From positions 434,001-498,000 of the forward strand of contig NZ_SDWS01000001.1 of assembly GCF_004137245.1 (NCBI RefSeq): DNA of 64,000 nucleotides, read 5' to 3'. This document shows, one piece after another, positions 54,344 to 63,803 of this stretch. Source of the stretch: Nocardioides glacieisoli (lineage in GTDB: Bacteria; Actinomycetota; Actinomycetes; Propionibacteriales; Nocardioidaceae). The notes beneath the pieces were generated by a model, which was not told the DNA's origin, did not search any database, and worked only from the letters and a program-made list of their open reading frames with translations. Numbering within the stretch: the first letter of the stretch is position 1; the number at the start of each line of letters is the position of its first letter. Made by a program: the position numbers and the translations under genes.

Positions 54344-55046
54344 CGACCTGTCCCTGCGTCCGGCCACCCCTGCCGACCTGAGCGCGATCGCCGAGGTGCA
54401 CCTCGCAGCGCGGCACGGCGCGGGCGCTGCGTTCCCGCCCCCCGTCCACCCCGACGAGGACGCGCACGCCTGGGTCGCAAGCTGGGACCTGTCGGCGTAC
54501 GACGTCTGGGTGGCCGCCGACGGCGACCGGGTCGCGGGCTACGCCCGGGCCACCACGACGTGGCTCGACGACCTCTACGTGCGGCCCGAGCACCAGGGGC
54601 GCGGGGTGGGTGCCGCGCTCTTCGACGTGGTGACGTCGCTGCGACCGGAGGGTTTCTGCCTCTGGGTCTTCGAGTCCAACACGCCGGCGCGCGCGTTCTA
54701 CCGGAGCCGCGGCTGCATCGAGCTCGAGCGCACCGACGGGGCGGGCAACGAGGAGAAGGCCCCGGACATCCGGGTGGCCTGGCCCGGACCCGACCCCGTG
54801 GCCTTCTTGCGGGGGCTGATCGACGAGACCGACCTCGTGCTCGGCGACGTGCTCGCGCGGCGTACGGCACTCACCCGAGCGGTGCAGTCGGTCAAGCCGT
54901 CGGGGGAGCGCGACGCCGACCGCGAGGCCGAGATCACCCGACGCGTCGCGGCGGTCGTGCCCGAGCTCGGCGAGGAGCGGGTCGCGCGCATCGTCGACGT
55001 GATCATCACCGAGTCCCTGGACGCGTCGACCGACTCCGGTTCCTGA
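54333..55046 (+). CDS. GNAT acetyltransferase fused to an AroQ-type chorismate mutase domain
   Basis: 237 aa with two domains. Residues ~1-155 are a GNAT fold: [34 protein letters not shown] (acetyl-CoA loop, near 92) and [15 protein letters not shown]. Residues ~158-237 resemble chorismate mutase type [22 protein letters not shown], then [18 protein letters not shown] and a final [11 protein letters not shown] helix. The Arg, Arg, Lys, Asp, Arg-Glu pattern of the AroQ active site is retained in order. Whether it is active, and what the GNAT half modifies, is unknown. The ATG overlaps the rluD end. Confidence 0.82.
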   Translation: MNTDDLSLRPATPADLSAIAEVHLAARHGAGAAFPPPVHPDEDAHAWVASWDLSAYDVWVAADGDRVAGYARATTTWLDDLYVRPEHQGRGVGAALFDVVTSLRPEGFCLWVFESNTPARAFYRSRGCIELERTDGAGNEEKAPDIRVAWPGPDPVAFLRGLIDETDLVLGDVLARRTALTRAVQSVKPSGERDADREAEITRRVAAVVPELGEERVARIVDVIITESLDASTDSGS

Positions 55047-55555
55047 TGCTGCCCGATCCCGGCGAGCTGCTGCACTTCAGCGAGGACCCGTCGATCCGCT
55101 CGTTCGTGCCCCACGTGGCCGCCACCGCCCTGCAGCCGGAGGCCTACGTCTGGACCGTCGACGGGCTCAACAGCCCCTGCTACTGGTTCCCGCGGCAGTG
55201 CCCGCGGGTGTGCTCGTGGGGAGACGAGCCGCGGGTGCACGCGGTCGAGGAGCGGTGGCTGTCCACCGTGCGGGCCACGACCCTGTGGGCCTACCGGTTC
55301 GACGCGCGCGCCTTCGCACCGTTCGGAGACCGACCCCACGCCCACGTGGCGACCACGCCGGTCGAGCCGCTCGGTCCACCGGTCGCGGTCGGCGACCTGG
55401 TCGGGCTGCACGAGCGGCACGGCATCGAGCTGCGCGTGTTGCCCGAGCTGGAGCCGTACTTCACACAGGTGCGCGAGCGTGGCCTGGAGTTCTCCGGCAT
55501 CCGGATGGGCAACGCCGGCATCGGCCCGGTGGGCCCCTTCCCGACCCGTCGCTGA
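55046..55555 (+). CDS. DUF6886 family protein
   Basis: 169 aa cytosolic protein of unknown function. The start LLHFSEDPSIRSFVPHVA and the middle NSPCYWFPRQCPRVCSWGDEP, rich in Trp, Cys and Pro, are family features; WAYRFDARAFAPFG follows. Its ATG overlaps the stop of the GNAT-chorismate mutase gene by one base (TGATG), so it is co-translated with it. Nothing suggests secretion. Confidence 0.78.
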   Translation: MLPDPGELLHFSEDPSIRSFVPHVAATALQPEAYVWTVDGLNSPCYWFPRQCPRVCSWGDEPRVHAVEERWLSTVRATTLWAYRFDARAFAPFGDRPHAHVATTPVEPLGPPVAVGDLVGLHERHGIELRVLPELEPYFTQVRERGLEFSGIRMGNAGIGPVGPFPTRR

Positions 55556-55588
55556 CCCCGGGACGGCTGGGCGGGGCAGGATGGCCGG

Positions 55589-56551
55589 ATGCTGCTCTAC
55601 GACGACGTGATCGAGGAGTACCGCGACTTCGCCACCTACGCCTCCGGCGACTCGCCGTGCTTCGAGGCCTGGGCGCTCGGGGTCGCCGAGGACACCGAGG
55701 TGCTGGCCTGGCTCGGCACGTTGCCGCCGATCAAGCGTCAGCCCAACCTCGTCTTCGCGGCGGCCCGCTGGCACGGCGCACCCGCGCCCGGGTCGTACGC
55801 CGGTCTCCGCAGCGTGCTGCTCGAGCAGGAGCCGGAGGTGCGGGCGACCGTCATGTCCCGGGCGACCCAGACCAACGAGGTGGGCCGGCTGGCCACCCTG
55901 GTCCCGGTCCTCGCCCTCGTCGACGGGCCGCTGGCGCTCATCGAGGTGGGGGCGAGCGCCGGGCTGTGCCTCTACCCGGACCGCTACGACTACGCCTGGC
56001 CGCCGGTGGGCGGACTGCGGGGGAGCGGCGGCCCGACGCTGAGCGCGACGGCGACCGGTCCGCTGCCCGTCCCCGCGCGACACCCCGAGGTCGCCTGGCG
56101 CGGTGGCGTCGACCTCAACCCCCTCGACGTGGCCGACGTCGACGCGATGCGGTGGCTGGAGAACCTGGTCTGGCCCGAGCAGGACGAGCGTCGCGAGCGC
56201 CTGCGCGCGGCGGTGGAGGTCGCCCGCCGCGAGCCGCCCTTCCTGCGCCGGGGCGACCTCGTCGACCACCTGCCCGCCCTGCTCGACGAGGCAGCGCCGC
56301 ACGGCACGCCTGTGGTGTTCCACTCGGCCGTCATCGCCTACCTCGAGGAGCCCGACCGGCGCCGGTTCCACGAGCTGATGACCGGCCTGGTCGCCGACGG
56401 ACGCTGCCGATGGATCAGCAACGAGGGACGCCGCGTGCTGCCCGACGTCACCGGCGACGCGGAGGTCCCGTCAGGACGCTTCGTGACCGCCCTCGACGGT
56501 GTCCCCGTGGCGTGGAGCCACGGCCACGGGCACGCCCTCGACTGGCAGTGA
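55589..56551 (+). CDS. DUF2332 domain protein
   Basis: 320 aa. The N-terminus DVIEEYRDFATYASGDSPCFEAW and the LIEVGASAGLCLYPDRYDY stretch near residue 112 define DUF2332; the latter looks like a SAM-binding glycine loop, so a methyltransferase-like fold is possible, but this is inferred. VVFHSAVIAYLEEPDRRRF near residue 236 is another conserved block. The gene is free-standing between DUF6886 and dnaE1. Confidence 0.82.
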   Translation: MLLYDDVIEEYRDFATYASGDSPCFEAWALGVAEDTEVLAWLGTLPPIKRQPNLVFAAARWHGAPAPGSYAGLRSVLLEQEPEVRATVMSRATQTNEVGRLATLVPVLALVDGPLALIEVGASAGLCLYPDRYDYAWPPVGGLRGSGGPTLSATATGPLPVPARHPEVAWRGGVDLNPLDVADVDAMRWLENLVWPEQDERRERLRAAVEVARREPPFLRRGDLVDHLPALLDEAAPHGTPVVFHSAVIAYLEEPDRRRFHELMTGLVADGRCRWISNEGRRVLPDVTGDAEVPSGRFVTALDGVPVAWSHGHGHALDWQ

Positions 56552-56627
56552 CGAGGGGCGGCCGGGAGGCGGACCGAGGCACGAAAAGGTGGCGAGTGTC
56601 CTGTCGGTGGGGCCGTGCACACTGACG

Positions 56628-56633
56628 TAGGCT
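56628..56633 (+). promoter_or_regulatory. Possible -10 for dnaE1
   Basis: TAGGCT in the 193-bp gap before dnaE1, about 112 bp upstream of the ATG. No convincing -35. Confidence 0.3.
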
Positions 56634-56744
56634 GACTGCTCTTCCCCCTCTCCGACCGCACGACCGGACCGACGCGTCGAGCAGTCAGCAGTCCCGCCAG
56701 TCTTGGCACCGTCAGCGACCCCGAAAGGTGCGGAAGTCTCCTCC

Positions 56745-59700
56745 ATGTCGGCCGTTGCCCCTGACAGCTTCGTGCACCTGCACGTCCACACCGAGTACTC
56801 CATGCTCGACGGCGCCTCGCTGCTCGACGGCCTCTTCACCCGCACCAGCGAGCTCGGCATGCCGGCGATCGCGATGACCGACCACGGCAACCTCCACGGC
56901 GCCTACGACTTCTACAGCAAGGCCAAGCGCCACGGCGTGAAGCCGATCATCGGCATCGAGGCCTACATCACCCCCGGCACCCAGCGCGGCGAGCGCCGCC
57001 GGGTGCGGTGGGGGCAGGGCGACCTGGCCGAGGAGGGCGGCAACGACGTCGCGGGCGGCGGGGCCTACACCCACATGACGATGTGGGCCGAGAGCACCGA
57101 GGGCATGCGCAACCTGTTCCGGCTCTCGTCGCGCTCGAGCATGGAGGGCTACTTCTACAAGCCCCGCATGGACAAGGAGATCCTCGCCGAGCACAGCGAG
57201 GGCCTGATCGTCAGCACGGGCTGCCCCAGCGGCGCGATCCAGACGCGGCTGCGGCTCGGGCAGTACGACGAGGCAGTGCGGGAGGCCGGCGAGCTCCAGG
57301 ACATGTTCGGGCGCGACAGCGTCTTCCTCGAGCTGATGGACCACGGGATCGACATCGAGAAGCGGGTCCGCGACGACCTGCTGCGGCTCGGCAAGCAGAT
57401 GGGCATCCCGCCGATCGCCACCAACGACTCCCACTACAACAACCCGGAGGACGCGGCCGCCCACGACGCCCTGATCTGCGTCGCGTCTGGCAAGCGGCTC
57501 TCCGACACCAATCGCCTCAAGTTCGACGGCGGCGGCTACTACATCAAGTCGGCAGCCGAGATGCGCGAGCTCTGGGCCGACCGCTTCGGCATGCCGGAGG
57601 CCTGCGACAACACCCTCGCGATCGCCGAGCGGTGCGAGGTCGAGTTCACCGAGTCCACCGGTGGCTACATGGCCCGCGCCGACGTGCCGGCGGGCGAGAC
57701 CGAGGACTCGTGGTTCCGCAAGGAGGTCTGGCGCGGCATCGAGGCCCGCTACCCCGGCGACCGGCTCGACCAGGAGGTGCGCGACCGGGTCGAGATGGAG
57801 CTGGCGATCATCTCCCAGAAGGGCTACTGCGGCTACTACCTCGTGGTCGCCGACTTCATCAACTGGGCCAAGGACAACGGCATCCGCGTCGGCCCCGGTC
57901 GCGGGTCGGGTGCCGGCTCCATCGCAGCCTACGCGCTGCGCATCACCGACCTGTGCCCCCTCGAGCACGGCCTCTTCTTCGAGCGGTTCCTCAACCCCGA
58001 GCGCCCCTCGATGCCCGACTTCGACATCGACTTCGACGACGCCCGACGCGGTGAGGTCATCAACTACGTCAGCGACAAGTACGGCGCCGAGCGCGTCGCG
58101 CAGATCGCGACGTTCGGCCGGCTCAAGGCGAAGGCCGCGATCAAGGACGCCGCCCGGGTGCTCGACCACGGCTTCGCGATCGGCGACCGGATCACCAAGG
58201 CCTACCCGGCCGACGTGATGGGCAAGGGCGTCGCGCTCAAGGACATCTTCAACCCCGACCACAAGCGCTACCGCGACGGCGGCGAGTTCCGGGCGCTCCA
58301 CGAGCAGGACCCCGACGTCCGCACGATCTACGAGACGGCGGTCGGCCTCGAGGGCCAGATCCGCAACTGGGGCGTGCACGCGGCCGGCGTGATCATGTCG
58401 AGCGAGCCGCTGATCGACATCGTGCCGATCATGGCCCGTCCCCAGGACGGCGCCGTCATCACCCAGTTCGACTACCCGATGTGCGAGTCGCTCGGGCTGG
58501 TCAAGATGGACTTCCTCGGCCTGTCCAACCTCCGCACGCTCGAGGACGCCCTGGTCAACATCAAGGTCAACCGCGGTGAGGACGTCGTCCTCGAGGAGCT
58601 GTCGTTCGACGACCGCGCGACCTACGAGCTGATGGGTCGCGGTGACACGCTGGGCGTCTTCCAGCTCGACGGTTCGGGCATGCGCTCGCTGCTGCGCTCG
58701 CTGCAGCCCGACGCGTTCGCCGACATCACCGCGGTCTCCGCGCTCTACCGTCCCGGCCCGATGGGCGCCGACTCGCACAACAAGTACGCCCGCCGCAAGA
58801 ACGGCCGCGAGCCGATCGAGCCGATCCACCCGGCGCTCGCCGAGGCGCTCGAGCCGGTGCTGGGCGAGACCTACGGCCTGATCGTCTACCAGGAGCAGGT
58901 GATGGCCATCGCCCAGGTGCTGGCCGGCTTCACCCTGGGTGCCGCCGACAACCTGCGCCGCGCGATGGGCAAGAAGAAGAAGGAGGAGCTCGACAAGCAG
59001 TACGCCGGCTTCCAGGCCGGCATGCTCGAGCGCAGCTTCCCGCAGGTCGCGATCGACAAGCTGTGGGAGATCCTGCTCCCGTTCTCCGACTACGCCTTCA
59101 ACAAGTCGCACTCCGCGGCCTACGGCGTCATCACCTACTGGACCGCCTACCTCAAGGCCAACTACCGGACCGAGTACATGGCCGCCCTCCTGACGTCGGT
59201 GAAGGACGACAAGGACAAGATGGCGATCTACCTCAACGAGTGCCGCCGGATGAAGATCCAGGTCCTGCCGCCCGACGTCAACGAGTCCCACGCCGACTTC
59301 ACGCCGGTCGGCAACGACATCCGCTTCGGCCTCACCGCCGTGCGCAACGTCGGCCACAACGTCGTCGCCGGCATCGCGGCCGCGCGCGAGGAGAAGGGCC
59401 GCTACGCCGACTTCAACGACTTCATGGAGAAGGTCCCCGCGCTGGTCTGCAACAAGCGCGTCGTGGAGTCGCTGATCAAGGCCGGCGCCTTCGACGACAT
59501 GAAGCACAAGCGGCGGGCGCTCGTTGCGGTGCACGAGACGGCCGTCGACCAGTTCGTCGACCTCAAGAAGAACGAGGCGATCGGTCAGGACTCGCTCTTC
59601 GGCGGCCTCAGCGAGGACGACGCCGGCTTCGGGGTGAGCGTGACGATCCCCGACATCGACGACTGGGACAAGATGACCCTGCTCGGTCACGAGCGCGAGA

Positions 59701-60302
59701 TGCTCGGCCTCTACGTCTCCGACCACCCCCTGCTCGGCCTCGAGCACGTCCTCTCCCAGGGCACCGACTGCACGATCGGCCAGCTCCTGCTCGACGAGGA
59801 GCGCGCCCACGGCTCGACCCTCACCGTCAGCGGCCTCATCACCTCGGTCCAGCGCAAGATCACCAAGCGCGGCGACCCGTGGGCGACGATCACCCTCGAG
59901 GACCTCGACGGCGCCATCGAGGTGCTGCTGTTCCCCAGTGCGTACACGCTCGCCTCGACGCTCCTGGTCGAGGACGCGATCGTGCGCATCAAGGGCCAGC
60001 TGTCGCGGGACAAGGACCAGCCCGAGCTGCGTGCGCAGGAGGTCACGGCACCCGACCTGACCCACGGCCCCACCGGCCCCGTGGTCATCAGCCTGCCTTC
60101 GACGCGGTGCACGCCCCCGGTCGTGGCCCAGCTGCGCGACGTGCTCGGGACGCACCCCGGAATGACGGAGGTGCAGCTGCGGCTGCTGACCCGCAGCTCG
60201 ACCAAGGTGCTGCGCCTCGACGACAACCTGCGGGTCACCCCGAGCCCGGCCCTCTTCGCCGACCTCAAGCAGCTCCTGGGACCGGGATGCCTGACCGGTT
60301 GA
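56745..60302 (+). CDS. dnaE: DNA polymerase III alpha subunit, replicative
   Basis: Main chromosomal replicase, 1185 aa. PHP domain (FVHLHVHTEYSMLDGASLLDG with intact His ligands, unlike DnaE2), polymerase core with catalytic Asp pair in SMPDFDIDFDDARR near residue 423, GRGSGAGSIAAYALRI, the FNKSHSAAYGVITYWTAYLK fingers, HhH region and the C-terminal OB-fold (LTVSGLITSVQRKITKRGDP). ATG 56745 is preferred to an in-frame TTG at 56703 because DnaE similarity begins at residue 7; the SD is weak. The intact PHP metal site could support proofreading, as shown for the mycobacterial enzyme. Confidence 0.97.
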   Translation: MSAVAPDSFVHLHVHTEYSMLDGASLLDGLFTRTSELGMPAIAMTDHGNLHGAYDFYSKAKRHGVKPIIGIEAYITPGTQRGERRRVRWGQGDLAEEGGNDVAGGGAYTHMTMWAESTEGMRNLFRLSSRSSMEGYFYKPRMDKEILAEHSEGLIVSTGCPSGAIQTRLRLGQYDEAVREAGELQDMFGRDSVFLELMDHGIDIEKRVRDDLLRLGKQMGIPPIATNDSHYNNPEDAAAHDALICVASGKRLSDTNRLKFDGGGYYIKSAAEMRELWADRFGMPEACDNTLAIAERCEVEFTESTGGYMARADVPAGETEDSWFRKEVWRGIEARYPGDRLDQEVRDRVEMELAIISQKGYCGYYLVVADFINWAKDNGIRVGPGRGSGAGSIAAYALRITDLCPLEHGLFFERFLNPERPSMPDFDIDFDDARRGEVINYVSDKYGAERVAQIATFGRLKAKAAIKDAARVLDHGFAIGDRITKAYPADVMGKGVALKDIFNPDHKRYRDGGEFRALHEQDPDVRTIYETAVGLEGQIRNWGVHAAGVIMSSEPLIDIVPIMARPQDGAVITQFDYPMCESLGLVKMDFLGLSNLRTLEDALVNIKVNRGEDVVLEELSFDDRATYELMGRGDTLGVFQLDGSGMRSLLRSLQPDAFADITAVSALYRPGPMGADSHNKYARRKNGREPIEPIHPALAEALEPVLGETYGLIVYQEQVMAIAQVLAGFTLGAADNLRRAMGKKKKEELDKQYAGFQAGMLERSFPQVAIDKLWEILLPFSDYAFNKSHSAAYGVITYWTAYLKANYRTEYMAALLTSVKDDKDKMAIYLNECRRMKIQVLPPDVNESHADFTPVGNDIRFGLTAVRNVGHNVVAGIAAAREEKGRYADFNDFMEKVPALVCNKRVVESLIKAGAFDDMKHKRRALVAVHETAVDQFVDLKKNEAIGQDSLFGGLSEDDAGFGVSVTIPDIDDWDKMTLLGHEREMLGLYVSDHPLLGLEHVLSQGTDCTIGQLLLDEERAHGSTLTVSGLITSVQRKITKRGDPWATITLEDLDGAIEVLLFPSAYTLASTLLVEDAIVRIKGQLSRDKDQPELRAQEVTAPDLTHGPTGPVVISLPSTRCTPPVVAQLRDVLGTHPGMTEVQLRLLTRSSTKVLRLDDNLRVTPSPALFADLKQLLGPGCLTG

Positions 60303-60814
60303 GGGTGACGCGCCTCGCACTGCTCGTGCTCGGGTTCCTCGTCGCCGGTGCGGCCGGTGGCGTGCTGTGGGAGCGGTTGTGGGAGCCGACGTCCGGCCTG
60401 ACCTACGACGACCAGTGGTTCCTCGAGCCCGCCGGTCCCGACGTCTCGTTCCAGGCCATCGCCCTGTTCGTGGTGATCGCGTTCCCTCTCGGAGTGGTGC
60501 TCGCCGTCCTGGCCGGGCTCCTGCGCGACGGCGAGACGGCGACCGTCGTCACCGTGCTCGTCGCGGCGACCGCCGCCGGCATCGTGATGTACGCCGTCGG
60601 CGCGGCCCTCGGACCCGCCGACCCGCAGGCGCTGGCGGCCGGCAGCCCCGACTACACACCCCTCCCGGGTGACCTCGGGCTGACCGCTCCCGACCTCGGC
60701 CGCACGGCCTGGCACTCGACCGCCCTGCTCGCCTTCCCGGCCGGCGCGATGACTGGTCTGGTCGGGATGTTTCTCTTCGGGTCTCAGGGGTTGCCGCGGA
60801 CTCCTCGTGGGTAG
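60287..60814 (+). CDS. Membrane protein, DUF2567-like
   Basis: 175 aa with four predicted helices (residues ~7-27, ~59-80, ~86-109 and ~143-165) and a short extracytoplasmic loop with TYDDQWFLEPAGPDVSF. Resembles DUF2567 proteins of Actinobacteria, loosely held. It overlaps the dnaE stop by 16 bp and is probably read through from it. Confidence 0.65.
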   Translation: MPDRLRVTRLALLVLGFLVAGAAGGVLWERLWEPTSGLTYDDQWFLEPAGPDVSFQAIALFVVIAFPLGVVLAVLAGLLRDGETATVVTVLVAATAAGIVMYAVGAALGPADPQALAAGSPDYTPLPGDLGLTAPDLGRTAWHSTALLAFPAGAMTGLVGMFLFGSQGLPRTPRG

Positions 60815-60838
60815 GCTGGCCGCGACCAGAGATGGGCC

Positions 60839-60857
60839 GTCCCGAGGTGTTCGGGAC
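60839..60857 (+). promoter_or_regulatory. Perfect hairpin in the DUF3352 leader
   Basis: GTCCCGA and TCGGGAC (7 bp perfect) with loop GGTGT, 26 nt before the ATG at 60884. A TAGGCT -10 box (60812-60817) precedes it. It may be an operator or a leader stem. Confidence 0.35.
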
Positions 60858-60883
60858 CTGTGCAGCGGGGGAGCAGAACTGTC

Positions 60884-62557
60884 ATGACCACCACACCGGG
60901 TAGCCCGGAGTACCTCGGCGGACCGAGCGACGGACCAGGCAACGGCTCGGGCATCGGCCCGGGGCCGGGCGCGTCCGCCCACGCGGGCGACCACCACCCC
61001 GGCAACGACAACCGCAAGCGCCTGATCGCCGTCGGCGCGATCGTGGCCGGTGGTGCCGTCGTGGCCGGCGGTGCCTGGGCGGCCACCAGCTTCTTCGCGA
61101 CCGGTTCGCAACCGGCCGAGGCCCTGCCCGACTCGACGATCGGCTACGTCAGCGTCGACCTCGACCCGAGCGGCGGCCAGAAGATCGAGGCCATCAGGAT
61201 GCTCAAGAAGTTCCCGGCCTTCACCGACGAGATCAACCTCGACGCCGAGGACGACATCCGCGAGCGGTTGTTCGAGGAGCTCACGAAGTCCGGCGAGTGC
61301 GAGGGCCTCGACTACGCCGCCGACGTGGAGCCGTGGCTCGGCTCCCGCGCTGCGATGGCGGCGGTCGACCTCGGCGAGGACGAGCCGGCACCGGTCGCCG
61401 TGGTCCAGGTGTCCGACGCCGGCCAGGCCGAGGACGGCATGGCGGCGCTGGTCGACGCCTGCGGCGGCGGCTCCGAGGACGGTGCCGGCGGATGGGTCGT
61501 CGACGGCGACTGGATGGTCATCGGCGAGACCGAGGAGATCGCCCAGCAGGTCGTCGACGCCAAGGACGGCGGCACGCTCGCGAGCGACTCCGCCTTCGAC
61601 CGGTGGACCGGCGAGGCCGGTGACGACGGCTTCATGACGATGTACGTCGCCAAGGCCGCGGCCCAGTACCTCGACGATGCTGCCGGGATGGGCTCGATGC
61701 TCGGCGGTATGCCGATGGACGGCAGCCAGATGGGCGACGAGCAGGTGCCCGAGGAGCTCCAGGAGCTGATCGACAAGTTCGACGGCGCGGCCGCCACGGT
61801 GCGCTTCGACGACGGTGCCGTAGAGGTCGAGTACGCCATGTCCAACTGGCAGGAGGACATGACGGAGTTCATGGAGACCGAGGCCGGTGTCGACATGATC
61901 GGCGACCTGCCGGACGACACGTTGGCCGCGTTCGGTTTCGGCCTCAAGGAGGGCTGGGCCAACGCCCTGCTCGACTACGTGAAGACCAGCCTGCCCGAGG
62001 AGGCCGACACCATCGACGAGCAGCTCGCCCAGTTCGAGGACGAGACCGGACTGGCGTTCCCCGAGGACGTCGAGACGCTCCTCGGCGAGGGCGTGACCAT
62101 CTCGCTCGGCAGCGGCATCGACCCCGACGCGATCACCAACGGCGGCCCCGGCGAGATCCCGGCCGGCATCCGCATCAAGGGCGACGCCGGCGAGATCCAG
62201 GCAGTGCTCGACAAGATCAGCGACCTGGCCGGCCCGGAGGCGGCTGAGTTCCTCCAGGTGACCGAGGGCGACGACTACGCCGTGATCGCGATGCAGGACG
62301 ACTACCGCGGCAAGCTCGAGGCCAGCGGTGACCTCGGCGGCAGCAGTGACTACTCCGAGGTCGTCGAGGCCGACAACGCCCAGTCGGTGATGTACGTGAA
62401 CTTCGACGCCGACGACGACTGGCTGGTCCGGGTCATGGGCGACGTGGGCGTCGACGACAAGGATGTCGACAACCTCGCCCCGCTGTCCGCGTTCGGCGTC
62501 AGCGGGTGGGTCGACGGCGACGTCGTCCACGGCATGCTCAAGCTGACGACCGACTAG
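60884..62557 (+). CDS. DUF3352 membrane-anchored protein
   Basis: 557 aa. A Gly/Pro/Ser-rich cytoplasmic start, one membrane helix (LIAVGAIVAGGAVVAGGAWA, residues ~47-66) and a large, strongly acidic extracytoplasmic domain belonging to DUF3352 (PDSTIGYVSVDLDPSGGQK; GEGVTISLGSGID). The Asp/Glu excess might bind metal, which is speculation. Function is unknown. GCGGGGGAGC precedes the ATG by about 10 nt. The stop overlaps the convergent YbaK gene by 4 bp. Confidence 0.85.
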   Translation: MTTTPGSPEYLGGPSDGPGNGSGIGPGPGASAHAGDHHPGNDNRKRLIAVGAIVAGGAVVAGGAWAATSFFATGSQPAEALPDSTIGYVSVDLDPSGGQKIEAIRMLKKFPAFTDEINLDAEDDIRERLFEELTKSGECEGLDYAADVEPWLGSRAAMAAVDLGEDEPAPVAVVQVSDAGQAEDGMAALVDACGGGSEDGAGGWVVDGDWMVIGETEEIAQQVVDAKDGGTLASDSAFDRWTGEAGDDGFMTMYVAKAAAQYLDDAAGMGSMLGGMPMDGSQMGDEQVPEELQELIDKFDGAAATVRFDDGAVEVEYAMSNWQEDMTEFMETEAGVDMIGDLPDDTLAAFGFGLKEGWANALLDYVKTSLPEEADTIDEQLAQFEDETGLAFPEDVETLLGEGVTISLGSGIDPDAITNGGPGEIPAGIRIKGDAGEIQAVLDKISDLAGPEAAEFLQVTEGDDYAVIAMQDDYRGKLEASGDLGGSSDYSEVVEADNAQSVMYVNFDADDDWLVRVMGDVGVDDKDVDNLAPLSAFGVSGWVDGDVVHGMLKLTTD

Positions 62558-63045
62558 CGACCGATGGTGGCGGTCACCGCTCCGGTGGCCGCCACCAGGT
62601 CGGCGGGTGCCAGCTCGAGGTCGAAGCCGCGCCTGCCGCCGGACACCAGGATCGTCGCGTGCTCGAGCGCGCTCGCGTCGAGCACGGTCGGATGGCTGCG
62701 CTTCTGGCCGACGGGGGAGATCCCGCCGGCGACGTAGCCGGTGGCGCGCTCGGCGGCGGCGACCTCGGCCATCGCCGCCTTGCTCCCGCCCAGCGCCCGC
62801 GCGAGGGCCTTCAGGTCGAGCTGGCCCGTCACCGGCACGATCCCGACGACGAGCGTGCCGTCGAGGGAGGCAAGCAGCGTCTTGAACACCCGGGCCGGGT
62901 CGACGCCGAGCGCCTCGGCGGCCTCCGTGCCGTACGACGCCGCGCGGGGATCGTGCTCGTAGGACCGCACCTCGAAGGCGATGCCCGCGGCGGTCAGCGC
63001 GACCGTGGCCGGCGTACCGCCAGCGGCGCGCGTCTTCTTCGCCAA
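62554..63045 (-). CDS. ybaK: Cys-tRNA(Pro)/Cys-tRNA(Cys) deacylase YbaK/EbsC
   Basis: 163 aa free-standing editing enzyme that hydrolyses Cys mischarged on tRNA-Pro. Conserved features: TPATVALTAAGIAFEVRSYE, ASYGTEAAEALGVDPARVFKTLL with the catalytic Lys region, and GYVAGGISPVGQKRSHPTVLD. The start is a TTG at 63045 with GAGGTG about 9 nt upstream, 15 bp after the LON-domain gene on the same strand, so the two form an operon. Confidence 0.92.
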   Translation of the reverse strand: MAKKTRAAGGTPATVALTAAGIAFEVRSYEHDPRAASYGTEAAEALGVDPARVFKTLLASLDGTLVVGIVPVTGQLDLKALARALGGSKAAMAEVAAAERATGYVAGGISPVGQKRSHPTVLDASALEHATILVSGGRRGFDLELAPADLVAATGAVTATIGR

Positions 63046-63060
63046 TCAGAGCACCTCGGC

Positions 63061-63726
63061 TCAGTTCGGCGACCAGGCCGTGCGCGCGACCTGGGTGGCC
63101 GGGAGCGAGGGGATCACGTTGATCGCGCGCAGCTCCTCGGTCAGCAGCCGGGTGACCAGCTCGAGGCGCTCGGTGGCGTCGCTCGCCTCCAGCAGCGACT
63201 GGCGCTCCGCCATCGGGAGCGGCGTCAGGGCCGACAGCGTCCACGCGAGGTAGTCGGGGTCGCGGGGGAGGGTGCCGCTGAACGGGTCTCCCTGCAGCTC
63301 GGTCATCGCGACCCGGAACGCCGTGAAGGTGGCGCGCGCCTTGTCGAGCACCTCGCCCGGCACCTCGACCTCGGGCTCCGGCAGCACCGCGACGACGCCG
63401 TGCGGGAACTCCGCGCCCCGCTGCATCTCCTCGAGCATCAGCCGCTCGCGGGCGACGGCCACGATGTCGAAGGTGCCGTCGTCACGACGGTCGACCTCGG
63501 TGAGCTGGAGCAGGCACCCGACCCGGTAGACCGACTGCGCGCCGTGCTCGCCCACCTCGTACCCCTCACGGATCGCGACGGTGCCGAAGACGCGCTGGGC
63601 CGGGTCGTCCTCCTCCAGGAGGTGCCGGACCAGCATCCGGTAGCGGTCCTCGAAGACGTGCAGCGGCACGCTCATCCCCGGGAACACCACGGTGCTCAGC
63701 GGGAACATCGGCAGCTGGTCACTCAC
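63061..63726 (-). CDS. LON substrate-binding-domain protein
   Basis: 221 aa stand-alone LON N-terminal domain without AAA+ or protease parts: MFPLSTVVFPGMSVPLHVFE near residue 7, then GTVAIREGYEVGE, YRVGCLLQLTEVDRRDDG and a helical C-terminal part (LLEASDATERLELVTRLLTEEL). In Lon this domain recognises substrates; the free form has no fixed role. The GTG at 63726 follows a TAGGTA-like box by 6 nt, so this transcript may be leaderless too. Confidence 0.87.
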   Translation of the reverse strand: MSDQLPMFPLSTVVFPGMSVPLHVFEDRYRMLVRHLLEEDDPAQRVFGTVAIREGYEVGEHGAQSVYRVGCLLQLTEVDRRDDGTFDIVAVARERLMLEEMQRGAEFPHGVVAVLPEPEVEVPGEVLDKARATFTAFRVAMTELQGDPFSGTLPRDPDYLAWTLSALTPLPMAERQSLLEASDATERLELVTRLLTEELRAINVIPSLPATQVARTAWSPN

Positions 63727-63791
63727 GTGACCTACCTAACCACCCGCGTCCACGGTGCACCCGCGACTCGGGAGCGACCCGCCGGGGAACC

Positions 63792-63797
63792 TAGACT
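63792..63797 (+). promoter_or_regulatory. -10 box of leaderless promoter for hisD
   Basis: TAGACT, 6 nt before the ATG at 63804. Confidence 0.55.
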
Positions 63798-63803
63798 CGA
63801 CCC

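Noticed and set aside
56703..56744. TTG start for dnaE adding 14 residues
   Set aside because: The extra residues are not DnaE-like, and the ATG at 56745 fits the family N-terminus.
56712..60320. 1202-codon open frame opposite dnaE
   Set aside because: Antisense shadow of a high-GC gene; Leu/Val/Arg/Asp-biased composition, no recognisable domain, while the plus strand encodes a textbook DnaE. The same applies to long antisense or offset frames at 21764-23896, 9415-11397 and 59711-63244.
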